DNA of 64,000 nucleotides from an uncultured Pelagimonas sp. (GCF_947498515.1 NZ_CANMKO010000003.1:372001-436000), one strand, 5' to 3'. Counted from the stretch's first letter, positions 45,845-55,318 are shown. Numbers and translations are program-made. The notes: generated by a model not told the origin, from the letters alone.

Positions 45845-46100
45845 GACAAGCCACCGAAGAGGATGCGGCCAAACCCAGCTTTTCCAGCGTTCTGAATAGA
45901 TGCCTTCAGCACAGGAGTATTTGCCTCGACGTTCAGTGAGGTGAAGGCTGGGCCTTCTAGCGCGATTTTCTCGCCTCGGCACCGCCGGTCAGCCACTGAC
46001 CAGTAGCGAACAAGGCACTCATGAGCGCCAATCTCTGCAGCCACTTCTTGCGCTGACTGCCCATCTTCTTGGATGCACCGCGTAGCTTACCGTTTCAAAT
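45845..46100 (-). pseudogene. Fragment of a second transposase-type helix-turn-helix protein
   Basis: On the minus strand the frame reads IQEDGQSAQEVAAEIGAHEC followed by LVRYWSVADRRCRGE and GPAFTSLNVEANTPV. This resembles the helix-turn-helix and tail of IS66-type TnpA or a similar OrfA. The fragment has no intact start region and runs into the IS5-type element at its 3' side. The family is uncertain. Confidence 0.35.
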
Positions 46101-46336
46101 CGTTGGGCCAGAAATTTTTCCGGCCGCCGACTTGCTAACTTAGTAACCCCAAAGCTTGTGCTCCGCCATTCACGCGTCCTGTTTTTCGCCAAACGCCTGA
46201 AACTCTCATAGCTTTATGGGATTAGGGGGGGGAAGGGCCAGATGCAGCGCTTGCGCTTCACCGCTGTGGTGCCGCAACTGGCATCGGGAGCGAGCCGATT
46301 GCGATACAAGCGGGAGCTTGTGATTTGATAGAAAAC
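46101..46336. other. Intergenic stretch beside tRNA-Asn
   Basis: No gene recognised. A G-run (eight G near 46225) and a 28-codon frame at about 46241 are present; neither has a clear role. Part may be further mobile-element debris. Confidence 0.4.
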
Positions 46337-46370
46337 AAAAAAGCCCTCGAGCCGTTAAGACTCAAGGACT
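46337..46370 (-). terminator. Terminator of tRNA-Asn
   Basis: On the minus strand AGTCCTTGAG pairs with CTCGAGGGCT (two G-T pairs) and is followed by six Ts, five bases after the tRNA. Confidence 0.8.
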
Positions 46371-46375
46371 TTTTA

Positions 46376-46451
46376 TGGCTCCGGCGGTAGGGATCGAACC
46401 TACGGCCAATTGATTAACAGTCAACTGCTCTACCGCTGAGCTACGCCGGAA
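46376..46451 (-). tRNA. tRNA-Asn (anticodon GUU)
   Basis: The 76-base cloverleaf on the minus strand has TTCCGGC/GCCGGAG acceptor strands, anticodon loop CTGTTAA (anticodon GTT), T-loop GGTTCGATCCC and encoded CCA. tRNA genes are common integration points, and mobile-element relics lie directly downstream of its 3' end. Confidence 0.96.
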
Positions 46452-46530
46452 TATGTGGGGGTGTATAGCTACGAGAATTTCGGGCGTCCAGAGGGATTTT
46501 GAACAAAATGAAGTTTTTTTTCACCTTGGA

Positions 46531-47445
46531 CTAAATCCGACGAAAAACAGCAGTTTCCGACAATTCTGAAACCGGTTCGATGAAGGATTTATCCATGAGA
46601 TCAATGAGGTGCGCCAAAACGTTGCGTGACGCAGCAGGAAGCAATGCCTCTGGAGTTTCGGTGTAAATCATCCGAGCTAACCGTTGGGCGTTTGCCGGAC
46701 CGGCTGCCAAGCCTTCAAGGATTGAAGACTCGCGCGCCATGCGATGCGCCAAGAGTTCTTGAACTCGGGCGTTGGGCGTGGTGATGGGGGCGCCGTGGCC
46801 GGCGTGAAAGGTGTCCCAGCTGGTCCTATCAAGCCTTTGCAAGGAGGCCATGAACCCCCCAAGATCACCATCGGGGGGCGAAACCAAAGAACTGGCCCAA
46901 CCCATTACAAGGTCACCAGAGAACAAAACATTATCCCAAGCAAAACAAAGGTGATTGGCCATGTGACCGGGCGTGTGTAACGCCCGCAAGCTCCAATCTT
47001 TGCCTTTGATGACTTGATCGTCTGACAGGTGGATATCAGGGGCAAATGCCTGATCGACGCCTTCTCCACCTCCGACGCACCCGGAAAGAGCCAAACGTGT
47101 CATCGTTTTGCTGCGACCATCTTCTGCCCGGCCAAAGGCCAAAACTGGCGCATCAACACGATTGGCCAGCGGACTCGCCAAAGGGGAATGGTCAAGATGG
47201 GCATGGGTGACAAATATGTGGGTGATTTTTTGCCCCGGTAGGACCGCAGATTCGATTGCCTGAAGGTGGGCGGGGTCATCGGGGCCGGGATCGATAACAG
47301 CCAACTCGGAGGTGCCCAACAGGTAAGTGTTTGTACCGCGAAACGTCATCGGTGAGGGATTTGGTGCCAGAATGCGACGCAAGCCCGGCGAAAGGTCTTC
47401 TGCAACTCCAACACTCGGTTTGAAATCAGGTTGAGGATCTTGCAT
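46531..47445 (-). CDS. Metallo-beta-lactamase-fold hydrolase
   Basis: The 304-residue enzyme has the metal-binding motif THAHLDHS (HxHxDH, about residues 80-87), a further histidine in HTPGHMANHL (about 160-168), the bridging Asp in FSGDLVMG and a C-terminal winged-helix-like part, as in LACTB2-like hydrolases. It hydrolyses a thioester, RNA or small ester; the substrate is not assignable. The gene is divergent from an EnvZ-like kinase across 53 bp. Confidence 0.88.
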   Translation of the reverse strand: MQDPQPDFKPSVGVAEDLSPGLRRILAPNPSPMTFRGTNTYLLGTSELAVIDPGPDDPAHLQAIESAVLPGQKITHIFVTHAHLDHSPLASPLANRVDAPVLAFGRAEDGRSKTMTRLALSGCVGGGEGVDQAFAPDIHLSDDQVIKGKDWSLRALHTPGHMANHLCFAWDNVLFSGDLVMGWASSLVSPPDGDLGGFMASLQRLDRTSWDTFHAGHGAPITTPNARVQELLAHRMARESSILEGLAAGPANAQRLARMIYTETPEALLPAASRNVLAHLIDLMDKSFIEPVSELSETAVFRRI

Positions 47446-47498
47446 CGTTTGTCCTTTTCGCGATGGTAGCGCCGCGTGGCTTTGGGTAGGCTTATCTC

Positions 47499-48791
47499 AT
47501 GTCGTTCAAATGGCTCAAACAATATATGCCGCGCAGTTTGTATGGGCGGGCCGCATTGATCCTGGTTTTACCGGTGGTCACGCTACAATTGGTTGTTTCG
47601 GTCATCTTTATTCAGCGCCATTTTGATGACGTGACCCAGCAAATGAGTCGTGAGTTGGCACGCGCTACCAATTTGGCGCTGAGCCTGTCCAACTCTCAAG
47701 TTGACGCATTAAAACAACTCGATCTGGAAATTTCTGTGGTGGACGAAAGCGTCGTTCCCGCGGAAGATATTCGGCGCTGGTATGACTTTACCGGAGTAGT
47801 GGTGATCCGCGAGCTGAACCGGAAAATTCCAGGGTTACAGCGTGTCGCCTTGCCCGATGACGGGGTGGTTGAGCTCTATATCCGGCGTGACGACACCTTA
47901 TTCCTCGTCGAAACGAGCCGGGGCCGTGTTTCAGCGACCAACCCGCACCAATTACTTGTTAATATGGTGTTTTTTGGTGTTTTAATGACGTTGATTGCGT
48001 TCTTGTATCTTCGCAATCAACTGCGTCCGATCACACGCCTTGCAACCGCGGCCGAGGCCTTTGGTCGTGGGCGTCACGAAGTCTATTCGCCGTCAGGTGC
48101 CGTAGAAGTTCGCGCCGCAGGCAGTGCCTTTGTCGACATGAGGGCGAGAATCGAACGTCATATCGAACAGCGCACTATGATGCTGTCCGGTGTCAGCCAT
48201 GATTTGCGCACGCCAATCACACGGTTGCGTTTGGGATTGTCACTTTTGGAGGAAGAGGACCGTGCGCCGCTAGAGCAAGACGTTGAAGAGATGCAGCTTT
48301 TGATTGATTCCTTTCTGGATTTCGCACGAGGGGACGCACAAGACGCTGAAACCGAGCTTGTTGACCCATTCATGTTGGTCACCGACATCGTCCAAGACGC
48401 TCAGCGCACCGGGCAAGATGTTGAAATTGCCGAACTGGAAGGTGATGGCGAGGTGCGATTACGCCCGAGGCCCATGCGTCGCGCCGTGGAGAATCTTGTG
48501 GGCAATGCCCGTCGATATGGTTCGTGCTGTCGTGTGTCGGTTTTTCTTTCGGCCAAGGCGTTGCGCATTCGGGTTGAGGATGACGGCCCTGGAATTCCCG
48601 CAGAGGAACGTGAGAGAGCGATGCGTCCCTTTGTACGGCTTGACCCGGCGCGCAACCAAGATCGCGGGTCCGGTGTTGGGCTGGGTTTGGCGATTGCCGC
48701 CGATATTGCCCGAGCGCATGGGGGCGTTTTGCGTCTAGGTGAAAGCGCCGAATTGGGTGGGTTGCGGGCCGATATTGTTATTGGTCTGTAA
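47499..48791 (+). CDS. EnvZ-like membrane sensor histidine kinase (orphan here)
   Basis: The 430-residue kinase has TM1 (about 20-40), a periplasmic domain of about 110 residues, TM2 (about 152-172), a HAMP linker, the phosphoacceptor box SGVSHDLRTPITRLRLGLSL (His about 232) and an ATPase domain with VENLVGNARRYG, DDGPGIPAEE and GSGVGLGLAIAADI. The kinase core resembles EnvZ. No OmpR-type partner is nearby, so the regulator must lie elsewhere. The ATG has only a weak ribosome binding site. Confidence 0.9.
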   Translation: MSFKWLKQYMPRSLYGRAALILVLPVVTLQLVVSVIFIQRHFDDVTQQMSRELARATNLALSLSNSQVDALKQLDLEISVVDESVVPAEDIRRWYDFTGVVVIRELNRKIPGLQRVALPDDGVVELYIRRDDTLFLVETSRGRVSATNPHQLLVNMVFFGVLMTLIAFLYLRNQLRPITRLATAAEAFGRGRHEVYSPSGAVEVRAAGSAFVDMRARIERHIEQRTMMLSGVSHDLRTPITRLRLGLSLLEEEDRAPLEQDVEEMQLLIDSFLDFARGDAQDAETELVDPFMLVTDIVQDAQRTGQDVEIAELEGDGEVRLRPRPMRRAVENLVGNARRYGSCCRVSVFLSAKALRIRVEDDGPGIPAEERERAMRPFVRLDPARNQDRGSGVGLGLAIAADIARAHGGVLRLGESAELGGLRADIVIGL

Positions 48792-48948
48792 CATGGCCTT
48801 ACGGAAGGCATTCGCTTAAAATTGCAGTGGATAGTCCGATTTTCGCCATGATCAAAACACGTAGTTGCACGGCTTGCCCGCCAAACAGATCTCTATCAGC
48901 CGCATCAATGCGCGGCACAGGATTTCTGTTCAAAAGGGAGACCCAAAG

Positions 48949-49218
48949 ATGGGCATTACCGCATTTGTTACACTGGCCACACTGGGCTTAGCTGCTGTTC
49001 CCGACCATGCGCCTAAAGGCGAAGTATTGGCACAGGCCGTTCCGTTTATGTCGACGCAAGGAATTGTCGTGCCGCGCGGTGACGTGATGACTACGGCCAA
49101 AGGCTGCAGCTATCAGCGCACTCAGGCACCGGGCCATCCGCCACGCTGGATTTTGATTGTTAACCCGCAACGTCTTGGTCTGCCAAAGCCGCCAAGACGC
49201 TGTAGCGGAATGATGTAA
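48949..49218 (+). CDS. Small exported protein of unknown function
   Basis: An 89-residue product with a short hydrophobic N-terminus (MGITAFVTLATLGLAAV), which may be a signal peptide, and a basic, proline-rich C-terminus with two cysteines. GGGAG precedes the ATG. I do not recognise it. It ends three bases before the hybrid kinase stop on the other strand. Confidence 0.6.
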   Translation: MGITAFVTLATLGLAAVPDHAPKGEVLAQAVPFMSTQGIVVPRGDVMTTAKGCSYQRTQAPGHPPRWILIVNPQRLGLPKPPRRCSGMM

Positions 49219-49221
49219 GCA

Positions 49222-51432
49222 TCAGTTGGATGCAGTTGCGACCGCATCCAAAAATTCGCCAAGTTTGTGACGATCGAGCGGCTTTGGAAGCAGCTCGATC
49301 GCATGTTGTTTACAGGCTTGCTGGAGTTCGGGTGCGCGATCCGCTGAGATGACCGCACAGGGCAGGGCACCGTATCTATCACTAATCATCGTATATAGAT
49401 CGATCCCCGTACCGCCGGGCCCCAATTGATAGTCAACCAGCAAAACATCCGGTGTAATTTCAATATCTTCCAGCAAAGACAGCGCGGAATTCGCATCATC
49501 GGCTTCAATGACATGAACCCCCCAAGCTTCGAGCATCACCGTTAAAGCGCGTCGGAGTTGCGTTTCGTTTTCGACCAGTAAAACTATAAGACCGGCTTGC
49601 GCTAATCCAACCGGGGCGGCGATACGGCGCGCGCTGGGTTTTTTGCTATCGGCACGGCCCGCGATCGGGACCGTCACCATGAAACAACTGCCCTGACCGG
49701 GAATTGATTTCAAATCCAAAGCGTGGCCCAACCGGGCACAAGCGCGTTCCACAATTGCAAGCCCAAGGCCCAAGCCTTCATTGGCGCTGGCATTGGGATC
49801 AAGTCGGCGGAACTCTTCGAAAATAGTTAACTGATCCTCTTCATCTATACCGGGTCCGGTATCCCAGACTTCTACTCGGGCAGACCCTCCAACGCGGCGA
49901 ACGCCCATCAAAACCTTGCCAGTTTCGGTGTAGCGTACCGCGTTAGAAATCAGATTTTGGATAATTCTCCTGAAATACGCGGGGTCGGTTTCGACCATCA
50001 AATCCGATGGCACAAAGCGTAGAATCAACCCGTTTTCGGCGGCCAGAACCTCCATTTCATCGCGAAGACTGCCTAAAATGTCGCGCAAAGCGACAGTGCG
50101 CACGTCAAAGGTGATACCTTCATCCGAATCCAGTTTGGAAATATCAAGCAGAGCGTCGATGATTTGCCCGGCGCTTCCTAGAGCGGCATCAGCCTTGGAT
50201 AAAACAGCCTGTTCGTGGGGTGTTTTCGACGTATCCGCAAGCGATGCAATGAACAGTTTGGCCGCTGACAAAGGTTGCAACAAGTCGTGACTGGCCGCGG
50301 CAACAAATCGGGACTTCGAGGCATTGGCCCGCTCGGCTGCGGCTAGGGCATCTTCCAATTCCATGGTACGTTCAACGACGCGCTGTTCCAGTATTTCGTT
50401 GATTTCAGCAAGCTTTTGGGCAGCTTCACGTTCGGCGGTAACGTCAGTAACGGAAATCACAAATCCACGATCTGGCATGCCGCGGCCAAAGATTTGCAAC
50501 GTCATACCGCCGCCGCGTTTGATTTCAAAACTGATGGGTCCGCGTGGTCCTTCAGAATAAGCCCAGTGGAGAAATCCTTCGGGGCCAAGGCCGCGGGTAA
50601 AGACGATTTGTTCGTCCAACTGCTCAAGCAACCCGGAGAACGATACGCCCAATTGCAGGCGCCGGGCGGGCAGGGCGAGGAGGGCACCAATCTTGCGATT
50701 CCAGCCGACCAAACGCGCGTTTTCATCAAAGACGCAGACCCCTTGGTTCAAATGATCCAAGGTCGCGCGAATAACGCGGGTTTGTTTATCCTTAAGGCGG
50801 TCGCGCTCCTGACGTTCTAGACGGATCAAATCCGTCACATCGGTTTGCAAGACCACAGTGCCGCCATTGGCGGTCCGATGCTCTGAAACCTGCAACCAGC
50901 GATCCTTGACCAGCCGAACATTAAACATCACATGGCGGTCTTGATGGCGCCGCATCCGTTGCTCGGCCCAATTCTCGGGGCTTATCCCCTTGGGCAACGC
51001 AAGATGCGCGGACCGGCTAATATTGCGAACATAGTCTTGAAAGGGGAGTCCCGGATGAAGAAACCCCTCCACATCCTTGAAGTCACGACAAAAACGCGTA
51101 TTGCTCATCACTAGGAAATCGGCCGGATCGAAGAGAGCAAACCCTTCGGAAACGGTTTCAATTGCATCGGCAAGGTTGCGACGTGCTGCCTCGGTATCAT
51201 CATTGGCCTTTGCCAGCTGCGCGTTGGATTGGTGGAGTAAATCAAGCGTTTGCTCAAGCTCCAGAGTTCTTTCACGAACACGCTTTTCCAACAGTGCGGC
51301 GCGTTCAAATTGCGCGTAGGCGGCGCTTGATTGCTCGCTGCCGTATTCGACACGTTTCATCAACGCATCGGCGATCTTTAAAAGCTTCTCGTTCTGGCGC
51401 TCTAGGCTGTCGTCAGGATCAATCAGGGACAT
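49222..51432 (-). CDS. Hybrid histidine kinase, NahK-like (PAS-HisKA-HATPase-REC)
   Basis: The 736-residue cytoplasmic protein has an N-terminal coiled coil (about 1-85), two PAS-like segments (about 88-200 and 215-335), a second coil, the phosphoacceptor AAASHDLLQPLSAAKLF (His about 389), an ATPase domain (NLISNAVRYTETG, DTGPGIDEED, GLGLGLAIVERA) and a C-terminal receiver (VLLVENE, phospho-Asp in LLVDYQLGPGG, Lys in LLPKPL). There is no transmembrane helix. NahK of Pseudomonas has this plan and sits beside the FIST protein NosP; here the FIST gene is 11 bp upstream. It would act as a cytoplasmic phosphorelay kinase. Confidence 0.88.
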   Translation of the reverse strand: MSLIDPDDSLERQNEKLLKIADALMKRVEYGSEQSSAAYAQFERAALLEKRVRERTLELEQTLDLLHQSNAQLAKANDDTEAARRNLADAIETVSEGFALFDPADFLVMSNTRFCRDFKDVEGFLHPGLPFQDYVRNISRSAHLALPKGISPENWAEQRMRRHQDRHVMFNVRLVKDRWLQVSEHRTANGGTVVLQTDVTDLIRLERQERDRLKDKQTRVIRATLDHLNQGVCVFDENARLVGWNRKIGALLALPARRLQLGVSFSGLLEQLDEQIVFTRGLGPEGFLHWAYSEGPRGPISFEIKRGGGMTLQIFGRGMPDRGFVISVTDVTAEREAAQKLAEINEILEQRVVERTMELEDALAAAERANASKSRFVAAASHDLLQPLSAAKLFIASLADTSKTPHEQAVLSKADAALGSAGQIIDALLDISKLDSDEGITFDVRTVALRDILGSLRDEMEVLAAENGLILRFVPSDLMVETDPAYFRRIIQNLISNAVRYTETGKVLMGVRRVGGSARVEVWDTGPGIDEEDQLTIFEEFRRLDPNASANEGLGLGLAIVERACARLGHALDLKSIPGQGSCFMVTVPIAGRADSKKPSARRIAAPVGLAQAGLIVLLVENETQLRRALTVMLEAWGVHVIEADDANSALSLLEDIEITPDVLLVDYQLGPGGTGIDLYTMISDRYGALPCAVISADRAPELQQACKQHAIELLPKPLDRHKLGEFLDAVATASN

Positions 51433-51443
51433 ATTCTGTTGCG

Positions 51444-52625
51444 CTATTCTGAATCACGGGGTGTTGGGGGATAGATCGCCACACCGGTCAAGGTCTGGTT
51501 CACATGTAGACCGCCAATTTGCTCTCCATAGGTAGAAAAGCCAACAACGTTGTGACGCTGAAGAATATCCGAAATCTCACGGGTTTTTTGTTTTTGTTCC
51601 GCCTCGACCCGTCGCAACAGGCAATCACAGCCCAAAATGTGATCCGGGACACCGTCTACTCCGAATTTGGATAGGCCTTGTTCAAGATGACCGGCCATAT
51701 CCTGATGGTTGGCCAGGGTAAGGACCATGCCTTCGTTAACGGCAGAAAAGAATACCAAGTCTCCGTTTTCATTCACCCTTTGGATCGCGCGCACGTGGTG
51801 GGTATCGCCAAGACGGACGACAACCGGGTAGGCCGCAAAGGTAAAAGCCGAGAGTTGGAAGGGGTCTTTGCCAGTCAGGCGAGCATATTCCTTGGCAGCA
51901 GGTTCCGCATTGATTTCATGCACCAGACGGTTGGCCGGGTCGGCACCGGTTACGACCATGCGGGTATCCGTTGGCACCAAGTGATCCAAGCTAAATACCC
52001 GCACGGGGCAATGGCTTCGGACCAACGCAACAACCGCTGCATTCTGGCGGATTGATCCGTTGTAAGATAGCCAGGTCTGACCAAACTCGGTCCCGTCGCC
52101 GGAGGAGCCACCAAACAGCGGCATCGCCCCAAGCCCGGACGCCAAAACACTTGTCAGCTTTTCTTCGCAAAGCGACAAACCATCGACCATCAAAAATGCA
52201 AATTCAGACACCATAGAACCGGCGCGATGATTGAGACCGAGACGTTGTTGGATCAAGGTGTCGACGATGTTTTGCTCGTCCATATTCCCAAGATCATCAA
52301 TTACATAGGTCGAGGTGGCAAAATTCTCGGACGGAAAACCAACGGCAATGATTTGGCCGTCCTCGTAACCATTTTTGCCAAGCTCTCCGGCTGTCGTACA
52401 AGACAGGATTTCAGCGCCTTCAAAAAGGCCCTGTGCGGTGCCTGTGAGGGCACCAAAATCCGCGTCAGGAGAGGCAAACAAACATACCATTGAAAAAGGC
52501 CCGGACCCAAGCTGATCGCGTAGGGCGACCGCCGGGTTAGGGTCCGTTGCAGCAATCTGCGCGGTGCGCAGTGCTGGCGATCTGGTCAACTCCTCCTGAG
52601 CGGAGCCTTGCGTTGCTCCGTCCAC
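51444..52625 (-). CDS. FIST-domain protein, NosP-like
   Basis: The 393-residue cytoplasmic protein has a FIST-N domain (about 40-230, with EILSCTTAGELGKNGYEDGQ and LFGGSSGDG) and a FIST-C domain (about 235-385, ending VVGFSTYGEQIGGLHVNQ). FIST proteins are sensory modules. NosP is a haem protein that binds nitric oxide and controls its partner kinase NahK. I cannot tell from sequence whether this one binds haem. GTG 52625 is the likely start. It lies between the regulator (43 bp upstream) and the kinase (11 bp downstream). Confidence 0.88.
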   Translation of the reverse strand: MDGATQGSAQEELTRSPALRTAQIAATDPNPAVALRDQLGSGPFSMVCLFASPDADFGALTGTAQGLFEGAEILSCTTAGELGKNGYEDGQIIAVGFPSENFATSTYVIDDLGNMDEQNIVDTLIQQRLGLNHRAGSMVSEFAFLMVDGLSLCEEKLTSVLASGLGAMPLFGGSSGDGTEFGQTWLSYNGSIRQNAAVVALVRSHCPVRVFSLDHLVPTDTRMVVTGADPANRLVHEINAEPAAKEYARLTGKDPFQLSAFTFAAYPVVVRLGDTHHVRAIQRVNENGDLVFFSAVNEGMVLTLANHQDMAGHLEQGLSKFGVDGVPDHILGCDCLLRRVEAEQKQKTREISDILQRHNVVGFSTYGEQIGGLHVNQTLTGVAIYPPTPRDSE

Positions 52626-52667
52626 TCTTTTTTCTTTCCTCAGATCAGTTCGCCGAGAATAGGGACC

Positions 52668-53360
52668 TTAACCCTCGTTTGGCAAGACCCGTGAAAACCG
52701 CGCCTCCTGCGCGACCAACACCGCTTGGGTCCGGGAATGCACGCCAAGCTTGCGCATAATGGCTGTGACATGCGCTTTGACCGTGGTTTCGGCAATGGAC
52801 AGGTCATAGGCGATTTGCTTGTTCAACTTGCCCTCGCAAATCAAATGCAGTATGCGCGCCTGTTGATTGGTGAGCGACGCAAGGCGCGCAAGGGCGTCAT
52901 CGGGTGCGTTTTCTTGACCGCCTTGCGGGTCGATATATCCATCCGGAACAAAGCTTTGCCCCGCGGTAACCGCTTCAAAGGCACGGCGGAACACCGAGCG
53001 TTGCGAATGTTTGGGCACAAACCCGTTGGCCCCGGCCTTGAGCGCGTGGCTAATCATGCGGTTGTCCGCCATAGACGACGCGATAATGATAATTGCGTCC
53101 GTGGCGGCATTGCGCAGACGAACAAGCCCGTCAAGGCCGTTCACATCGGGTAGGTTCAAATCAAGGATGATCAAGCCGATCTTGGAGTCTTGACCGACGA
53201 TCTCTAGCGCCTTTTCTAGGGTTCCGGCGGTTCGGATTTCCTCAAAATCGGCAATCGACTGCAAGGTCAGCGTCAGCGCATCACAAAACAGAGGATGATC
53301 GTCAACGACCAGAGCGGAACTGGTACCGGATGCCAAAGCGGTGTGTGGGCTGCTGGTCAT
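52668..53360 (-). CDS. NarL/LuxR-family response regulator of the FIST/kinase operon
   Basis: The 230-residue regulator has a receiver domain (about 15-130: ALVVDDHPLF, phospho-Asp in IILDLNLPDVNG, Ser in IIASSMAD, Lys in FVPKHSQ) and a LuxR-type helix-turn-helix (about 165-225: ILHLICEGKLNKQIAYDLSI and AETTVKAHVTAIMRKLGVHS). The start at 53360 is chosen before the receiver; an upstream extension to 53534 would overlap the binding-protein gene. It is first in the probable operon with the FIST protein and hybrid kinase, and is the natural phosphate acceptor. Confidence 0.9.
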   Translation of the reverse strand: MTSSPHTALASGTSSALVVDDHPLFCDALTLTLQSIADFEEIRTAGTLEKALEIVGQDSKIGLIILDLNLPDVNGLDGLVRLRNAATDAIIIIASSMADNRMISHALKAGANGFVPKHSQRSVFRRAFEAVTAGQSFVPDGYIDPQGGQENAPDDALARLASLTNQQARILHLICEGKLNKQIAYDLSIAETTVKAHVTAIMRKLGVHSRTQAVLVAQEARFSRVLPNEG

Positions 53361-53445
53361 AACGCTTTCGTCTTTCTTGAATTCTTGATCAGGATAGGAC
53401 GGTCGCGCGCCGGGGTCTTTAGCCGAAAGGTCGCATATGCAGATG

Positions 53446-53473
53446 CAAAAACGGCGGGGAAGACCCCGCCGTT
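53446..53473 (-). terminator. Intrinsic terminator of the peptide-binding protein gene
   Basis: On the minus strand AACGGCGGGG and CCCCGCCGTT form a 10-bp stem with a four-base loop, followed by five Ts. Confidence 0.92.
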
Positions 53474-53488
53474 GTGACTTGGTTATAT

Positions 53489-55318
53489 TTATTTTTCTTC
53501 CCACCACCAGACATCTGATTGCCAGGTGATCCAATCGCCATAGACCGGAATGCGTTCGGGAAATTGCAATTCTTTGGCATGGGCCAAGCGGCCATTTGTG
53601 TAGGTGTAGAACGGGATCACATAGCGTCCGGACGTCAACACACGGTCCAAGGCGCGCGTCGAGGCGATGAAATCATCACGCGTCGTTGACGTTAGGATCG
53701 AGGTGATCATTGCATCCACAGCGGGTGAGTTGATGCCCATCCAATTTCGGGTCCCTTGGGTTTCAACACCATTGGAGCCCCAATAATTGTGTTGTTCGTT
53801 GCCGGGGCTCAGCGACACACCGCGCCAATAGAAGGTCATGTCGAAATCATATTCGACAGTGCGTTCCTTGTATTGGGCGGAATCGATTGAGTTGATCGAC
53901 ACATCAATGCTCATCCGTTTCAGAGCTTGTTGATAGGTATCCGCGATCCTCTCATGTTCTGCATTGCCTTTGCGCATCAGGATTTCAAAGGTAAAAGGCG
54001 TACCGTTCTGATCCTTCATCACACCGTCCTGAACGGTGTAACCGGCCTCTTCCATAAGGGCCAAGGCCTTGCGCAGGTTTTTGCGATTGCGTTCGGATCC
54101 ATCTGAGACGGGCAGGGTGTAGCCATCGAGCGCGCCGGGCAAGAGATCATCCTTGAACGGATCCAAAAGCTCTTTGACCTTGCCGGTCGCGGGGCCGTCC
54201 TGCATTCCGAGGACCGAGTTGGAAAAATAGGATGTGATGCGCGGTTGCTGCGATCCGGTCAGCGTTTCGTTGATATATTCAAAGTTGAACGCATGTATCA
54301 GCGCATCGCGCACGCGCCAATCCTGAAACAACTCACGACGCGTGTTCATCGCCAAACCGATGATCCCGGAGGGGCGGGCATGTGGAATTTCCGACTTCAC
54401 AACTTCACCGGCACTGACCGCCGGGAAGCCATATTGGGTTTGCCACTTTTCAACGTTGAACTCGCGGTTGGAGTTCAGGACGCCGCCCTTGAAGGCTTCG
54501 AACATCGCGGTTTCGTCGCCAAAGAACTCCATCCGAATCTCGTCGAAATTCATTGTGCCACGGCGGAAGGGCAAATCCTTGCCCCAGTATTCGGGATTGC
54601 GTTTGAGCGAGACATAGCGCCCGGCCTCATAGTCCTCGATCACATATGGGGCCGAGGTGATCGGGAGTAAATCCAGCCGGGATTGTTCAAAATCGACACC
54701 GTCCCATTGCGCCTTTTTCAAGATCGGACGCATCCCGACGATGAGCGCCAACTCGCGATCTTCGACATTGAAGGTGAACTTGACCTTGTTGGGCCCGGTC
54801 TTTTCCATCTTGTCGATTTTGCCCCAAAGCCCGCGGTAGCGGCCATGGCCTTGGGTGCCGAGGGTCTCATAGCTCCACATGACATCGTCGATGGTCACCG
54901 GGCTGCCATCCGAGAATTTGGCCCCGTCACGCAGAGTGAATTCGGCCCATTCGCGATTCGGCCCAACCTCAATCGATTCGGCCAAAAGGCCATAAAGCGA
55001 GAAAGGTTCGTCCCAATTGCGCCCCATAAGACTTTCGGAACCAAGAAAGCGCAATTGCCAAGGAACCCGGCCTTTTTGAATATAAGGATTGAGGCTATCA
55101 AAACTGCCGACTTCACCGGCGGCAATAACGCCCCCTTTTGGAGCATCCTGATTGACATAAGGGAGAGACACAAAATCCGGTGGAAGGGCCGGGTCTCCAT
55201 ACATAGCTATGCCATGCTGAGGATCGGCCCATGCGACTCCTGCTGCTAACCCACTGGTTAGAATCAGAGAAATCGCACCCATTGTACGGCCTGTATTTCG
55301 GAAAAAGTCTAAGCTCAT
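53489..55318 (-). CDS. Extracellular solute-binding protein, family 5 (peptide/microcin C-type)
   Basis: The 609-residue protein has a signal peptide (hydrophobic core about 14-28, cleavage near GVAWA) and the SBP_bac_5 fold of oligopeptide and YejA-like binding proteins: EPFSLYGLLAESIEV, LRDGAKFSDGSPVTIDDV and TNGRLAHAKELQFPE at the end. It would capture peptides or opine-like ligands in the periplasm. No permease or ATPase genes are adjacent, so the transporter lies elsewhere. Confidence 0.92.
   Translation of the reverse strand: MSLDFFRNTGRTMGAISLILTSGLAAGVAWADPQHGIAMYGDPALPPDFVSLPYVNQDAPKGGVIAAGEVGSFDSLNPYIQKGRVPWQLRFLGSESLMGRNWDEPFSLYGLLAESIEVGPNREWAEFTLRDGAKFSDGSPVTIDDVMWSYETLGTQGHGRYRGLWGKIDKMEKTGPNKVKFTFNVEDRELALIVGMRPILKKAQWDGVDFEQSRLDLLPITSAPYVIEDYEAGRYVSLKRNPEYWGKDLPFRRGTMNFDEIRMEFFGDETAMFEAFKGGVLNSNREFNVEKWQTQYGFPAVSAGEVVKSEIPHARPSGIIGLAMNTRRELFQDWRVRDALIHAFNFEYINETLTGSQQPRITSYFSNSVLGMQDGPATGKVKELLDPFKDDLLPGALDGYTLPVSDGSERNRKNLRKALALMEEAGYTVQDGVMKDQNGTPFTFEILMRKGNAEHERIADTYQQALKRMSIDVSINSIDSAQYKERTVEYDFDMTFYWRGVSLSPGNEQHNYWGSNGVETQGTRNWMGINSPAVDAMITSILTSTTRDDFIASTRALDRVLTSGRYVIPFYTYTNGRLAHAKELQFPERIPVYGDWITWQSDVWWWEEK

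Noticed and set aside
44751-45848. Target-site duplication around the IS5-type element
   Set aside because: Flanking tetramers GACT and GACA differ, so no duplication can be claimed.
53361-53534. N-terminal extension of the FIST-operon response regulator
   Set aside because: The extension covers the terminator of the upstream gene and has Cys/Arg-rich random composition; the receiver domain begins right after 53360.
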